Shown here: piece after piece, positions 47,243-57,032 of the stretch | How positions within the stretch are numbered: position 1 is the first letter of the stretch | Layout: every line of letters starts with the position of its first letter | DNA from: Acidimicrobiaceae bacterium | Lineage (GTDB): Bacteria; Actinomycetota; Acidimicrobiia; Acidimicrobiales; RAAP-2 | DNA length: 64,000 nucleotides | Reading direction: 5' to 3' | Assembly (NCBI GenBank): GCA_003161255.1 | Contig: PMOQ01000075.1 | Location: 47,042-111,041, forward strand | Program-made: the position numbers and the translations under genes | The notes under the pieces: generated by a model | The model's database searches: none | What the model saw: only the letters and a program-made list of their open reading frames with translations | Told to the model about the DNA's origin: nothing

Positions 47243-48394
47243 GTGGCCGGAATGCTGACCAGTGAGGAGGCGGCGCGCCGCCTCGGCGTGAAGCTCACGA
47301 CGATCTACGCCTACGTCAGCCGAGGTCTTCTCGTCTCCCATCGGTCGGCGGACGGGCGGGCAAGCCTTTTTGACATGAGCGAGGTTGAGTCTCTGGCTCG
47401 ACGCAGCCGGAGCGGCCAGCGGACCGAGGGTCGCCTGGCCACGGTCGCCACCTCGGTCACCGAGATTCGGCCCGAGGGACCGCTCTATCGGGGCGTGCCG
47501 GCGACGGCCCTGGTCGGGTCGGAACCGTTCGAGCGCGTGGCCGAACTGCTCTGGCAGGCCGAGCCGGGACCTTGGGAGCCGGCCCCGGTCGGGTCACCAC
47601 CGGTGATGACGGTCGACGACCGGTTGCGGTGGGCGGTCGTGATGAGCGGATCGGTCGACCCCCTTCGCTCCGACCTGCGACAGGTGGCGGTCGCTCGGGC
47701 GGCCCGGACGATCGTCGCCACCATGGTCGCTTCCCTTGACGGATCGAGTGGCTCCCCGGTTGAGTCGGGGCTTCCTATCGCCGACCGGTTGGCGCGCCGA
47801 ATCGTGCCAACACCGAGTCCATCCATGACGGCAGCAATCGAGGCGGTGTTGGTGCTGCTCGCCGATCACGAGCTCGCGAGCTCAACCGTCGCAGTCAGGA
47901 TCGCGGCCTCCACTCGAGCGGATGTCTACGACGCCGTGCTCGCGGGTCTCGGCACCCTCAACGGGCCCCTGCACGGCGGGGCCAGCCGGCAGGCCCACGC
48001 GCTCCTGGTCGAAGCGGAAGGGCGGGGAGCGTCGGCCGCCATGGACGACGCGCTTCGCTGGCAGGGGCTGGCGCCCGGTTTCGGGCATTTCCTCTACGAG
48101 GACGGCGATCCGAGGTTCTGCGCCCTGGCGCCATTCGTTGAGCGGCTTGCTCAGCCGGCTCGGTGGGAGGTTGTTGCGTCGGTCGTGGCCCTGGCGGCAG
48201 AACGCGGGTTCCCGCTTCCGAACGTCGACCTTGCCGTGGCCGCGTTGACGTTTGCGGCCGGGGTCGATCCCGAGTTCGGAGGGGTGGTGTTCAAGATCGC
48301 CCGCGTCGCCGGGTGGGTCGCCCACTACCTCGAGGAGTTGACCGAGAAGCCGCTCCGATACCGGGCACGGGCCATTTACGTCACACCGAAGTGA
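47243..48394 (+). CDS. Citrate synthase-like protein with N-terminal MerR/excisionase-type HTH
   Basis: MLTSEEAARRLGVKLTTIYAYVSRGLLVSHRSADGRASLFDMSEVE; GPLHGGASRQAHALLVEAE; PGFGHFLYEDGDPR. Confidence 0.88.
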   Translation: MAGMLTSEEAARRLGVKLTTIYAYVSRGLLVSHRSADGRASLFDMSEVESLARRSRSGQRTEGRLATVATSVTEIRPEGPLYRGVPATALVGSEPFERVAELLWQAEPGPWEPAPVGSPPVMTVDDRLRWAVVMSGSVDPLRSDLRQVAVARAARTIVATMVASLDGSSGSPVESGLPIADRLARRIVPTPSPSMTAAIEAVLVLLADHELASSTVAVRIAASTRADVYDAVLAGLGTLNGPLHGGASRQAHALLVEAEGRGASAAMDDALRWQGLAPGFGHFLYEDGDPRFCALAPFVERLAQPARWEVVASVVALAAERGFPLPNVDLAVAALTFAAGVDPEFGGVVFKIARVAGWVAHYLEELTEKPLRYRARAIYVTPK

Positions 48395-48455
48395 GCGCGG
48401 CGAGGGCCGGCCCGGTCCGTCGTGGTGGCACCGGGTCCGCACTACCCTGCTCCAC

Positions 48456-48638
48456 ATGGAGACCGACTACGAGCAGGTGCTCGGTGATGCCGAGACGGCG
48501 CTCGACCAGGTCGATGCGGCCCTCGGCCGCCTTGCCGACGGGTCCTATGGAGTCTGCGCGACCTGCGGCGAGCGGATCGCGGACGAGCGCCTCGCCGCCG
48601 AACCGACGACCGAGGCCTGCGGCCAGCACGCCGTCTAG
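48456..48638 (+). CDS. TraR/DksA-type zinc-finger protein
   Basis: ALGRLADGSYGVCATCGERIADERLAAEPTTEACGQHA. Confidence 0.8.
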   Translation: METDYEQVLGDAETALDQVDAALGRLADGSYGVCATCGERIADERLAAEPTTEACGQHAV

Positions 48639-48658
48639 GCGGGCCGCCCCCGCCGGGG

Positions 48659-49075
48659 CTACTTCTTGGTCGCCCAGAAGACCTCGGCGATCTTGTCGAT
48701 CTCATCGATCAGCCGCTGACCGACCGACTCGTCATTGGTCTTCTTGGCCTCGCCCGCCGTCTTGGTCGCCTTCCAGAACATTTCGTGAAGGTCCGGGTGC
48801 TTCTCAAGGTGCTCGGGCTTGAAGTAGTCGGTCCAAAGCACCCACAGGTGGTGCTTCACCATGTCGGCCCGCTCCTCCTTGATGGTGATGGCCCGGGTCT
48901 GGAAGTCGTGGTCGTCGGACCCGTTGTGCTTTTCCTGGCAGGCCTTCACCGATTGAGCTTCGATGCGGGCCTGTGCGGGGTCGTACACGCCGCACGGAAG
49001 GTCACAGTGTGCGAACACCGTTGTCGGTCGGGCGACCCGGTCGAGCGAGTTCAAGATGCGATCGAGGATGGACAT
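48659..49075 (-). CDS. sodN: Nickel superoxide dismutase
   Basis: Ni-hook HCDLPCGVYDPAQARIEA after the leader MSILDRILNSLDRVARPTTVFA. Confidence 0.95.
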   Translation of the reverse strand: MSILDRILNSLDRVARPTTVFAHCDLPCGVYDPAQARIEAQSVKACQEKHNGSDDHDFQTRAITIKEERADMVKHHLWVLWTDYFKPEHLEKHPDLHEMFWKATKTAGEAKKTNDESVGQRLIDEIDKIAEVFWATKK

Positions 49076-49175
49076 GATGTGAGGCTCCTTCGCCGGTGTC
49101 GGCTTGTTTAACGGGGGTCCACGGTCCACAGTGGGCGTCCGTGGTCGTTGGCTCCACACTACCCATCAGCCGATC

Positions 49176-49595
49176 GTGAATCGCCAGGCAGGACCCGGTA
49201 CGACTCGGACCCGCCGTCTCGGCCGACCCACGATCCGGCTGGCTCTCCTCGGGGCAATTGGCGTGGCCGCGGCGTTCTTCCGTGTGGTCGTGGAGGGCGA
49301 CAGCATGCTGCCGACCTTGGAGCCCGGGGACCGCCTGGTCGTGCTCCGTTCCGGCCACCGCCATCGACTCCAGCCGGGAGACCTGGTCACGGTGCGCGAC
49401 CCGAGGGAGGATGGCCCTGGGCGGGTTCTCGTCAAAAGGATCGCCGATCTCGACCGGTCGGAGGCCGAGGTGATCGGGGACAACCCGGACGCGAGCACCG
49501 ACAGTCGGTCGTTCGGCCGGGTCCCGTTGGCGTCGGTGACCGGCAGGGTCCTGTACCGGTATGCGCCGGCACAACGTGCCGGTCGCGTGCGTTAG
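49176..49595 (+). CDS. sodX: S26-family peptidase, probable Ni-SOD maturation protease
   Basis: VVEGDSMLPTLEPGDRLVVLRSG...GRVLVKRIADL...VIGDNPDASTDSR; divergent to sodN. Confidence 0.85.
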   Translation: MNRQAGPGTTRTRRLGRPTIRLALLGAIGVAAAFFRVVVEGDSMLPTLEPGDRLVVLRSGHRHRLQPGDLVTVRDPREDGPGRVLVKRIADLDRSEAEVIGDNPDASTDSRSFGRVPLASVTGRVLYRYAPAQRAGRVR

Positions 49596-49687
49596 CTGGG
49601 AAAAACCGGACCGCCCGCCGACGCTCGATAACCCGGGCACACCCGGCCGGCCAGTCCCCGAAGGCCTCGGCAGTACGCTTGATAGCC

Positions 49688-50074
49688 GTGCCGGCCGAGA
49701 CCCCCAGGCGCTGGCACGACCTCGGAGAGTTCATCCGAGAGCAGCGAGGCTCGGCCCGACTGTCGGTTCGCCGGCTCTCTGAGCTCGCCGGCATCTCCAA
49801 CCCCTACCTAAGCCAGATCGAGCGCGGGCTGCGGCGACCGTCCGCCGAGATCCTCCAGCAGATCGCCCGGGCGTTGCAGATCTCAGCCGAGACCCTGTAC
49901 GTGCAGGCCGGGATCCTCGAGCCTCGAGAGGACGGCGAAGACGACCTGGCCCGGCAGATCCTCTCCGATCACCACATCTCGGAGGACCAGAAGCAGGCGC
50001 TGATCCAGATCTACCTGTCATTCCGAAGGGAGCACGAGCCTGACGCCGGCGAGGAGCCGGGCAAGGCCGATTGA
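49688..50074 (+). CDS. XRE-family HTH regulator
   Basis: LGEFIREQRGSARLSVRRLSELAGISNPYLSQIERGLRRPSAEILQQIARAL. Confidence 0.9.
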   Translation: MPAETPRRWHDLGEFIREQRGSARLSVRRLSELAGISNPYLSQIERGLRRPSAEILQQIARALQISAETLYVQAGILEPREDGEDDLARQILSDHHISEDQKQALIQIYLSFRREHEPDAGEEPGKAD

Positions 50075-50124
50075 GCACGGGCCTCGGACCTGGGATGACG
50101 TCCCGCCGGTAGGCTCAAGACGCC

Positions 50125-51396
50125 ATGCGTCGGCTCGCCATCCTCTCGCTGCACACCTCGCCGATGGCCCAGCCCGGGACGGGCGATAGCGGCGGAATGA
50201 ACGTCTACGTGCGCGAGCTGGCGTCCGCAGTGGCCCGCTCGGGAGCCGATTGCGACGTCTTCACGCGGGCCTGGTCCCCCGAGCTCCCGGCGGTCATCGA
50301 GGTGGAGCCGGGCCTGAGGGTGCACCACATCCGCGCCGGCCGCCTGGCCCCGATGGCGAAGGAGTTGCTGCCCGATGTGGTTCCCGAGTTCACCGATCGG
50401 GTTCTCGGCAAGATGACCTCGCCGAGCGGGCTCCGATTGGGCGACGAGGAGGGCGGTCCGTTCGAGGCCGTCCACGCGAACTACTGGCTGTCCGGCCTGG
50501 CCGGCCACACCATCAAGCACGAGCTCGATCTTCCGCTCATGAGCACGTTCCACACCCTCGACCGGGTGAAGGCCGAGGCCGGTCCCGAAGAGGTTGAGGC
50601 GGGCATGCCCCACCGGCGTGCCGAGGCGGAGGCGGCGATCATCGCCTGCTCCGATGCGGTTCTCGCGTCGTGCACCGTCGAAGCGGAGCAGATCATCGGG
50701 CTCTATGGTGCCGACCCCGCACGAGTCCGCCTGGTCCCGCTCGGGGTTGACCACGCATTCTTTGCCCCCGGCGACCGGGCCCAGGCACGACGGGCGCTCG
50801 CCCTGCCCGGTGACGGCCCGCTTCTCTTGTTCGTCGGCCGCATCCAACCGCTCAAGGGGGCCGATGTCGCGGTGCGAGTCCTCGCGGAGCTCGACGACGC
50901 CCGGCCGGGCTCTCGAGCCTCCTTGGTGGTCGTGGGCGGTCCCAGCGGTCCCCGCGGGGAGGAGGCCTACAACGGGCTGCTGGAGTTGGCCGAGCACCTC
51001 GGCGTCTCCGACCGGGTTCGACTGGTTCCGCCGCAACCGCACGAGGTCATCTCCACCTACTACCGGGCCGCCGACGTCTGCCTGGTTCCCAGTCGTTCGG
51101 AGTCCTTCGGCCTCGTCGCGCTGGAGGCCGCCGCGTGCGGGACGCCCGTCGTCGCGTCCGCGGTCGGCGGGTTGACAACACTGGTCGAACACGGCCGCAC
51201 CGGGTTCTTGGTCGACGGACGCGATCCGGCAGACTTCGCGGCGCGCGTCGGAGAGATCCTCGACGAATCGTCGCTCTCCCGTGACCTCTCGGCCAACGCA
51301 GCCATGGGAGCGCTCGAGTACAGCTGGCGTGAGGCCGCCGAACGACTCCGGGCGCTCCACGACGAGCTGGCGGCCGGCCTCCTCGTGCAGTGCTGA
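50125..51396 (+). CDS. mshA: GT4 glycosyltransferase, D-inositol-3-phosphate glycosyltransferase-like
   Basis: LSLHTSPMAQPGTGDSGGMNVYVRELASAVARSG; FVGRIQPLKGADV; ESFGLVALEAAACGTPVVAS. Confidence 0.8.
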   Translation: MRRLAILSLHTSPMAQPGTGDSGGMNVYVRELASAVARSGADCDVFTRAWSPELPAVIEVEPGLRVHHIRAGRLAPMAKELLPDVVPEFTDRVLGKMTSPSGLRLGDEEGGPFEAVHANYWLSGLAGHTIKHELDLPLMSTFHTLDRVKAEAGPEEVEAGMPHRRAEAEAAIIACSDAVLASCTVEAEQIIGLYGADPARVRLVPLGVDHAFFAPGDRAQARRALALPGDGPLLLFVGRIQPLKGADVAVRVLAELDDARPGSRASLVVVGGPSGPRGEEAYNGLLELAEHLGVSDRVRLVPPQPHEVISTYYRAADVCLVPSRSESFGLVALEAAACGTPVVASAVGGLTTLVEHGRTGFLVDGRDPADFAARVGEILDESSLSRDLSANAAMGALEYSWREAAERLRALHDELAAGLLVQC

Positions 51397-51437
51397 ATCG
51401 GCGCGACTCGGACCCCCGGGCCTGACCCACCGCCGCG

Positions 51438-51932
51438 GTGCCGGTCGCAGAGATTCCCGAAGAAGAAGAGCGCGCGGCGGCCGTTGCTGCGATCGACGAA
51501 TGGACGGCCCGCCAGCTCGAACGAGGGGAGTCGCTCGTCGCGTCGGAGCGCCAGGAGGTCACCGACCGCACCGCCTCGCACCGCTGGTACCTGCGGTTCA
51601 AGGGGGAGGAGAAGGACTTCATCACCGTCTGGCTCACCCTCGGTCAGCGCACACTCCATCACGAGGCCCAGTTCATGCCAGCACCCGAGGAGAACGGTGA
51701 GGCTGTCTACCAGTACCTCCTCCGGCGGAACGCCGACCTCTACGGGATGTCGTTCTGCCTCGGACCGGAGGACGCGATCTACCTGATCGGCCGGGTCCCT
51801 GCCGCCGAGGTCGACGACGAGGAGCTCGACCGGATCGCCGGCTCGTCGATCCACTACGTCGACGAGCACTTCCCGACGGCAATGACGCTCGGGTATCCGA
51901 AGCTGTATCGGCGTCGCCCCAGGGGCCGCTGA
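51438..51932 (+). CDS. YbjN-domain-like protein
   Basis: ASHRWYLRFKGEEKDFITVWLTLGQRTLHHEAQFMPAPEENGEAVYQYLLRRNADL. Confidence 0.7.
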   Translation: MPVAEIPEEEERAAAVAAIDEWTARQLERGESLVASERQEVTDRTASHRWYLRFKGEEKDFITVWLTLGQRTLHHEAQFMPAPEENGEAVYQYLLRRNADLYGMSFCLGPEDAIYLIGRVPAAEVDDEELDRIAGSSIHYVDEHFPTAMTLGYPKLYRRRPRGR

Positions 51933-51955
51933 AGCGGACGAGCAGCCGTTAGCCT

Positions 51956-52768
51956 TTGACCATGGTGGTGAAACTCCTGGTCGTAGGCGGTGGCCGCATG
52001 GGCGGCGCGCTCGTGTCGGGGCTGCTGTCGGCCGGATGGGCGAACCCCCCCGAGATCGCTGTCCTCGAACCTGCGCCCGAGCGCCGGGAGGGCTTGCTGT
52101 CGGCGCACCCGGGGTTGCTCGTCTGGGCGCGGCCCGAGTCCGGATCGGTGTCCGAGGACGGTGGCGCCGTGCTGGCCGTCAAGCCGGACATCGCGGAGTC
52201 GGCGTGCGCCTCCATCGCCGAGGCCAAGGCCCCCCGCGTCCTCTCGATCGTCGCCGGCATGTCGACCGAGCGCCTGGAAGCGGCGCTTCCTCCCGAGACG
52301 GTGGTGGTCCGGGCCATGCCCAACACGCCCGTCCTGGTCGGCGCCGGGGTCTCCGCGATCTCGGGCGGCATCCGGGCCCGCGCCGCCGATCTGGTTTGGG
52401 CCGAAGAGATCCTCTCCGCGGTGGGCACGGTGGTGCGGTTGCCCGAACGCCTGCTGCACGTCGTCACCGGGCTCTCGGGCTCGGGTCCGGCCTACGTCTT
52501 CTTGGTGGCCGAGGCACTGATCGAGGCGGGGATCCTGGGCGGGCTGTCTCGGGAAGTAAGCCGCGAGCTGGTGGTCGGCACGTTGCTCGGATCCTCGAGG
52601 CTCCTGGCCGAGACCGGCGAGCCGCCCGAGGTGCTCCGCGCCGACATCACGTCCCCGGCCGGCACGACCGCGGCCGGCCTGCGGACCCTCGAGGCCAAGG
52701 CCGTGCGGTCGGCCTTTCTCGAGGCCGTCGCTGCGGCAACGGAGCGATCGCGGCAGTTGGGTCACTAG
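51956..52768 (+). CDS. proC: Pyrroline-5-carboxylate reductase
   Basis: LLVVGGGRMGGALVSGLLSAGW; VVRAMPNTPVLVGAGVSAIS; GLSGSGPAYVFLVAEALIEAG. Confidence 0.93.
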   Translation: MTMVVKLLVVGGGRMGGALVSGLLSAGWANPPEIAVLEPAPERREGLLSAHPGLLVWARPESGSVSEDGGAVLAVKPDIAESACASIAEAKAPRVLSIVAGMSTERLEAALPPETVVVRAMPNTPVLVGAGVSAISGGIRARAADLVWAEEILSAVGTVVRLPERLLHVVTGLSGSGPAYVFLVAEALIEAGILGGLSREVSRELVVGTLLGSSRLLAETGEPPEVLRADITSPAGTTAAGLRTLEAKAVRSAFLEAVAAATERSRQLGH

Positions 52769-52822
52769 AGACGCCGACGGGCCGTTGGGCGTAGTGTCGC
52801 ATCCCTCGGGTGAGGGGGAGCG

Positions 52823-53023
52823 ATGGACGAATCCACGCATGACGCGGCAACCCAATACTTGACGGTGAGCGAGGTCGCGGGGTCGCTCAGAGTGTCGGAC
52901 ATGACCGTCCGCCGGTTGATCACCGCCGGCGACCTGCCCGCGGTGAGGGTCGGTCGGTCGGTCCGCCTCCGCGCCCACGACGTCGACGATTACCTGAGCG
53001 GTCGGCTGACAAAAGCGGGCTGA
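52823..53023 (+). CDS. Excisionase-family HTH protein
   Basis: YLTVSEVAGSLRVSDMTVRRLITAGDLPAVRVGRSVRLRAHDVDDYL. Confidence 0.85.
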   Translation: MDESTHDAATQYLTVSEVAGSLRVSDMTVRRLITAGDLPAVRVGRSVRLRAHDVDDYLSGRLTKAG

Positions 53024-53038
53024 CCGACGCGTCGCCGG

Positions 53039-53884
53039 GTGCCCCCTCGCCCCGACACTGTCTTCTTTCTCTCCGACTACGGCACGCGTGACGAGTTCGC
53101 GGGCGTCGTGCGGGCTGTACTGCGCCGGCTGGCCCCCGCTGCGACGGTCATCGATCTGACCCACGAGGTGCCGCCCTTCGATGTCGCCGCGGGGGCGCGG
53201 GCCCTGGCTCGCTCCATCCCCCACCTCGGTGACGGTGTCGTCCTCGGGGTGGTCGACCCCGGCGTCGGCTCCGCTCGTCGCGGCGTCGCGCTGCGAGTCG
53301 CCGGCGAGCGCCAGCGGTTCTTCGTCGGACCCGACAACGGCCTGCTCCTGCCGGCTGCCGAGCTGATCGGTACCGAGATCGAAGCGGTCGAGCTCGCCGG
53401 AGCCGACCCGATGCAGGACGCGGCCACCTTCGATGGGCGCGACGTGTTCGCTCCCGCGGTCGCGGCTTTGTGCAACGGCGCCTCGCTCGGCGACATCGGC
53501 TCCTCCTTGGTGCCGTCGAGCCTGGTCCGCCTGCTGCTGCCCGTGCCCAGGCACGCCACCCTCCCCGACGGGCGAGCGGTGCGGTGGTGCCAGGTCGGAT
53601 GGGTCGACCGGTTCGGCAACCTGCAACTCAGCGCCGCGCCGGCTGGCGAGGACCCGGACGCGTTCGCGCTCGCGTGGGCCGACGATGATCAGAACGCACC
53701 GAAGGGGATGACCGACCGCATGGTCCGGCGGGTGGACGCGTTCGCCGATCTGCGCCCCGGCGAGCTCGGCTTGATCGTCGACGCAAATGGACGGCTGGCG
53801 CTGGTCGTTCGTGAGGGCTCGGCGGCCGAGCAGCTCGGTGTCGGCACGGGGCAGCTCGTCGGCCTGGCCGAACCGCCCGCCTGA
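53039..53884 (+). CDS. SAM hydroxide adenosyltransferase (DUF62) family
   Basis: FFLSDYGTRDEFAGVVRAVLRRLAPAATVIDLTHEVPPFDVAAGA...GVVDPGVGSARRG. Confidence 0.9.
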   Translation: MPPRPDTVFFLSDYGTRDEFAGVVRAVLRRLAPAATVIDLTHEVPPFDVAAGARALARSIPHLGDGVVLGVVDPGVGSARRGVALRVAGERQRFFVGPDNGLLLPAAELIGTEIEAVELAGADPMQDAATFDGRDVFAPAVAALCNGASLGDIGSSLVPSSLVRLLLPVPRHATLPDGRAVRWCQVGWVDRFGNLQLSAAPAGEDPDAFALAWADDDQNAPKGMTDRMVRRVDAFADLRPGELGLIVDANGRLALVVREGSAAEQLGVGTGQLVGLAEPPA

Positions 53885-53929
53885 ACCATCAGGGGCTGGC
53901 CCTCGGGTGGCTGCCGGTACGATCGCCGG

Positions 53930-54619
53930 GTGCCTGGTGAGCGTCCCGCGGGGCCGGGAAAGCGGATCCCCGAGGCCACGGTGGTCCGGCTCCCCGTCTA
54001 CCGCCGGATCCTTTCGGACCTTTTGGCCGAGGACCGCCAGAGCGTCCATTCCGAGCTGCTGGCCGAGCTGGCCCGGGTGAACGCGGCGAAGGTCCGCAAG
54101 GACCTCTCCCTTCTCGGTTCCTTCGGGACCCGCGGCACCGGCTACGACGTCGCTTTCCTCTTGACTCAGATCGACCGGGCGCTCGGTGCCGAGGACGACT
54201 GGCCGGTGGTCGTGATGGGGATCGGCAACCTGGGCACGGCACTCATCAATTCCGAGGGTTTCAGCACGAGGGGGTTTCGGATCCTGGCCCTCTTTGACGC
54301 CGACCCGGGCGTCGTCGGCCGGGAGCTCCGCGGCCTCACGGTCCGCCACGTCGACACGCTCGCTGAGCTCCCGGGCCTCGGGGGCTCGGCGATCGGCGTG
54401 GTCTCGACACCTGCGGCGGCCGCCCAGGAGGTCACCGACGCGCTGGTCGACATAGGGGTCAGCGCAATCTTGAACTTCGCCCCCCAGGTGCTGAGCGTGC
54501 CCCCCCATGTCTTGCTCCGCCACGTCGACCTGGCCACAGAACTGCAGGTGTTGAGCTTCTTCCAGCTCCGCCGCCGGGGTGACGCCGACGCCGGCCGGCC
54601 CGCCACCAGGGGAAGCTGA
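53930..54619 (+). CDS. rex: Redox-sensing transcriptional repressor Rex
   Basis: IPEATVVRLPVYRRILSDL...NAAKVRKDLSLLGSFGTRGTGYDV; VVVMGIGNLGTALI. Confidence 0.93.
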   Translation: MPGERPAGPGKRIPEATVVRLPVYRRILSDLLAEDRQSVHSELLAELARVNAAKVRKDLSLLGSFGTRGTGYDVAFLLTQIDRALGAEDDWPVVVMGIGNLGTALINSEGFSTRGFRILALFDADPGVVGRELRGLTVRHVDTLAELPGLGGSAIGVVSTPAAAAQEVTDALVDIGVSAILNFAPQVLSVPPHVLLRHVDLATELQVLSFFQLRRRGDADAGRPATRGS

Positions 54620-54769
54620 GCTGGTCGAGACTGGCGTCGCGCCCGGGGGACCGGCATGCTGGAACTCGGCCGGTGAACCATCTCCGGCCGGGCGGGCCGC
54701 GCTCCTGCCACCCGCCCCACGTCGGCCCGGGCCAGGCCGTCGGCCCGATCACAGGAGGCGCGCCACGCC

Positions 54770-56050
54770 GTGTCCGTCGTCGTCGTAGGTCTAGAGCACC
54801 GTCGGGTGCCCCTCGACGTGCTCGAACGGGTGGCGGTGGTGGACTCGGAACTGGCCGAGGTGCTCTCCGGCCTGCGCCAGCGGGAGAACCTCTCCGAACT
54901 GGTCGTCCTGTCCACGTGCCTGCGCACCGAGGTGTACGCGGTCGTGGACCGGTTCCACGACGCCGTGTTCGAACTGCAGGAGTTCTTCGCGAAGCGGTCC
55001 GAGATGGCCGTCGAGGATCTCGAGTCGCTGTACGCGGTCCGTTTCGACGACGACGTCGCCACCCACCTGTTCTCGGTGGCCGCCGGCCTCGAGTCGGCCG
55101 TGCTCGGCGAGTCCGAGGTGCTCGGCCAGGTGCGCCGCGCCTGGGAGCGATCGGACGGGGAGCACGCCTCGGGCCCGGTGCTGGCCGGGCTCTTTCGAGA
55201 GGCCGTCCGGGTGGGTCGACGGGCTCGGGCCGAGACCGCGATCGCACGGGGAGCGACATCGTTCGCGCACGCGGCCGTCCGAATGGCTGCGGACCGCGTG
55301 GACGGCGGCTTGGCCGGACGAGCCGCAACGGTGGTCGGGGCGGGCGCCATCGGCAGCGGCATCCTCGGCGCGCTGACGTCGCTCTCGGACGATCAGCGGC
55401 CGCGCCGGATCGTCGTGGCCAACCGGACCGTGGCTCGCGCCCGGGCCCTCGCCGGATCGGTGTCCTCGCCCGAGGCGGTGTCGACGGTCGGACTGGACGA
55501 GCTCCCGGCGACGCTGGCCGAGACCGACGTCGTGTTCAGTGCGCTCGACGTCAAGGGCCCCTTGCTCGGCGCGGCCGATTTCGGCTCCGTCTCGCGCGTC
55601 GAGCGACCACTGCTCGTGGTGGACCTCGGCGTGCCCCGAAACGTCGAGGCCGGTGTGGCTTCGCTCGCCGGGGTGACGGTCTTCGGGATGGACGAACTGC
55701 GAGAAGCGGTGTCGCGGGTCACCGAAGAGCGCCACGCCGAGGTCGACGACGTGCTGGCCATCGTGGCCGAAGAGCTCGACCGGTACCGGGCCGCTGAGCG
55801 CGGCCGCGGTGCGGCTCCAGTCATCGCCGCACTGCGGGCCCGCCTCGAGTCGCTGCGTGTCGCAGAGCTCGAGCGACAGCGTTCCCTCCAGCGCGGGCTG
55901 AGCCCGGAGGACTGGGCGAAGATCGACGGGGCCAGCCAGGCCGCCCTGGCCAAGCTGCTTCACCAGCCGACGATGCTCTTGAAGGAGACCGCCGGGACTC
56001 CGCGGGGCCAACGCCTCGTCGAGGCGTTGCGCGCGCTCTTCGATCTCTAG
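54770..56050 (+). CDS. hemA: Glutamyl-tRNA reductase
   Basis: VGLEHRRVPLDVLERVA; VVLSTCLRTEVYAVV; LGESEVLGQVRRAWE. Confidence 0.95.
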   Translation: MSVVVVGLEHRRVPLDVLERVAVVDSELAEVLSGLRQRENLSELVVLSTCLRTEVYAVVDRFHDAVFELQEFFAKRSEMAVEDLESLYAVRFDDDVATHLFSVAAGLESAVLGESEVLGQVRRAWERSDGEHASGPVLAGLFREAVRVGRRARAETAIARGATSFAHAAVRMAADRVDGGLAGRAATVVGAGAIGSGILGALTSLSDDQRPRRIVVANRTVARARALAGSVSSPEAVSTVGLDELPATLAETDVVFSALDVKGPLLGAADFGSVSRVERPLLVVDLGVPRNVEAGVASLAGVTVFGMDELREAVSRVTEERHAEVDDVLAIVAEELDRYRAAERGRGAAPVIAALRARLESLRVAELERQRSLQRGLSPEDWAKIDGASQAALAKLLHQPTMLLKETAGTPRGQRLVEALRALFDL

Positions 56051-56054
56051 TCCG

Positions 56055-57032
56055 ATGGACGTTCGGGCCAATCCGGGAGCGCCGGCGTCCGTCTGGCCGG
56101 ACGGACGCCCACTGCGCCTCGCCACGCGGGGTTCGCCGCTGGCACGACGCCAGACCGACATGGTTGCGCACCTGCTCGCGCAGGTTCGACCGGGTCTCGA
56201 CATCGAGCCGGTCGTCGTCCGAACCGAGGGTGACCGATTGGCCACCGAGCCACTCGAACGCATAGGCGGGCAGGGCGTGTTCGTGAAGGAGATCCAACAG
56301 GCCGTCCTCGACCGACGTGCCGACGTGGCGGTGCACTCGGCCAAGGATCTTCCCCCCTCGACGCCACCGGGACTCACGCTCGCCGCCATCCCCGCCCGCG
56401 GCGACGTCCGTGACGCGCTGGTGGGTTCGACGCTGGCCTCGCTGAGGCCGGGAGCTCGCGTGGCCACGGGCGCGGCGCGGCGCCGGGCCCAGTTGGCCAA
56501 CCTGCGGCCGGACCTCTGCTTCGTTCAGGCCAGGGGCAACATCGACACTCGCATGGCCAGGGCGGACGGCAAGACGGCCGACGCCGTGGTGATCGCCGTC
56601 GCGGCATTGGACCGATTGAGCGTGACCTCGCAGGCCGCCGAGATCCTCAGCCCGACCGTGATGCTGCCCCAGGTGGGGCAGGGGGCCATCGCGCTCGAGT
56701 GCCGCGCCGACGACCACGCGGTGCTGGCGCTACTTGCCCTGATCGACCACGGCGAGACCCATCGGGCCGTCGTGGCCGAGCGAGCGCTGCTCGCCGCGTT
56801 GGGTGCATCGTGCTCGCTCCCGGTCGGCGGCTGGGCAGAGCCCGACGGGGACGAGCTCCACCTCCGGGCCCTGGTCGCGAGCGCGGACGGTCGCGTGGTG
56901 CTTCGCGCGGAGGGCCGCGGCTCGGATGCGGTGGAGCTCGGCTCGGTGGTCGCGCACAAGCTGCTGCGCCAGTCCGGCGGCGACGGCCTCCTCGGCTGGG
57001 CGCCGGCCGAGGAGGAAAGCGGAACCCGATGA
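56055..57032 (+). CDS. hemC: Porphobilinogen deaminase
   Basis: LRLATRGSPLARRQTDMVA; GVFVKEIQQAVLDRRADVAVHSAKDLP. Confidence 0.95.
   Translation: MDVRANPGAPASVWPDGRPLRLATRGSPLARRQTDMVAHLLAQVRPGLDIEPVVVRTEGDRLATEPLERIGGQGVFVKEIQQAVLDRRADVAVHSAKDLPPSTPPGLTLAAIPARGDVRDALVGSTLASLRPGARVATGAARRRAQLANLRPDLCFVQARGNIDTRMARADGKTADAVVIAVAALDRLSVTSQAAEILSPTVMLPQVGQGAIALECRADDHAVLALLALIDHGETHRAVVAERALLAALGASCSLPVGGWAEPDGDELHLRALVASADGRVVLRAEGRGSDAVELGSVVAHKLLRQSGGDGLLGWAPAEEESGTR

Noticed and set aside
51854-54523. 889-aa minus-strand ORF over proC, SAM hydroxide adenosyltransferase and rex
   Set aside because: Antisense open frame from high GC; low-complexity Arg/Gly/Asp-rich translation, while plus-strand genes are clear.
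54791-56500. 569-aa minus-strand ORF over hemA/hemC
   Set aside because: Antisense artefact; hemA and hemC are unambiguous.
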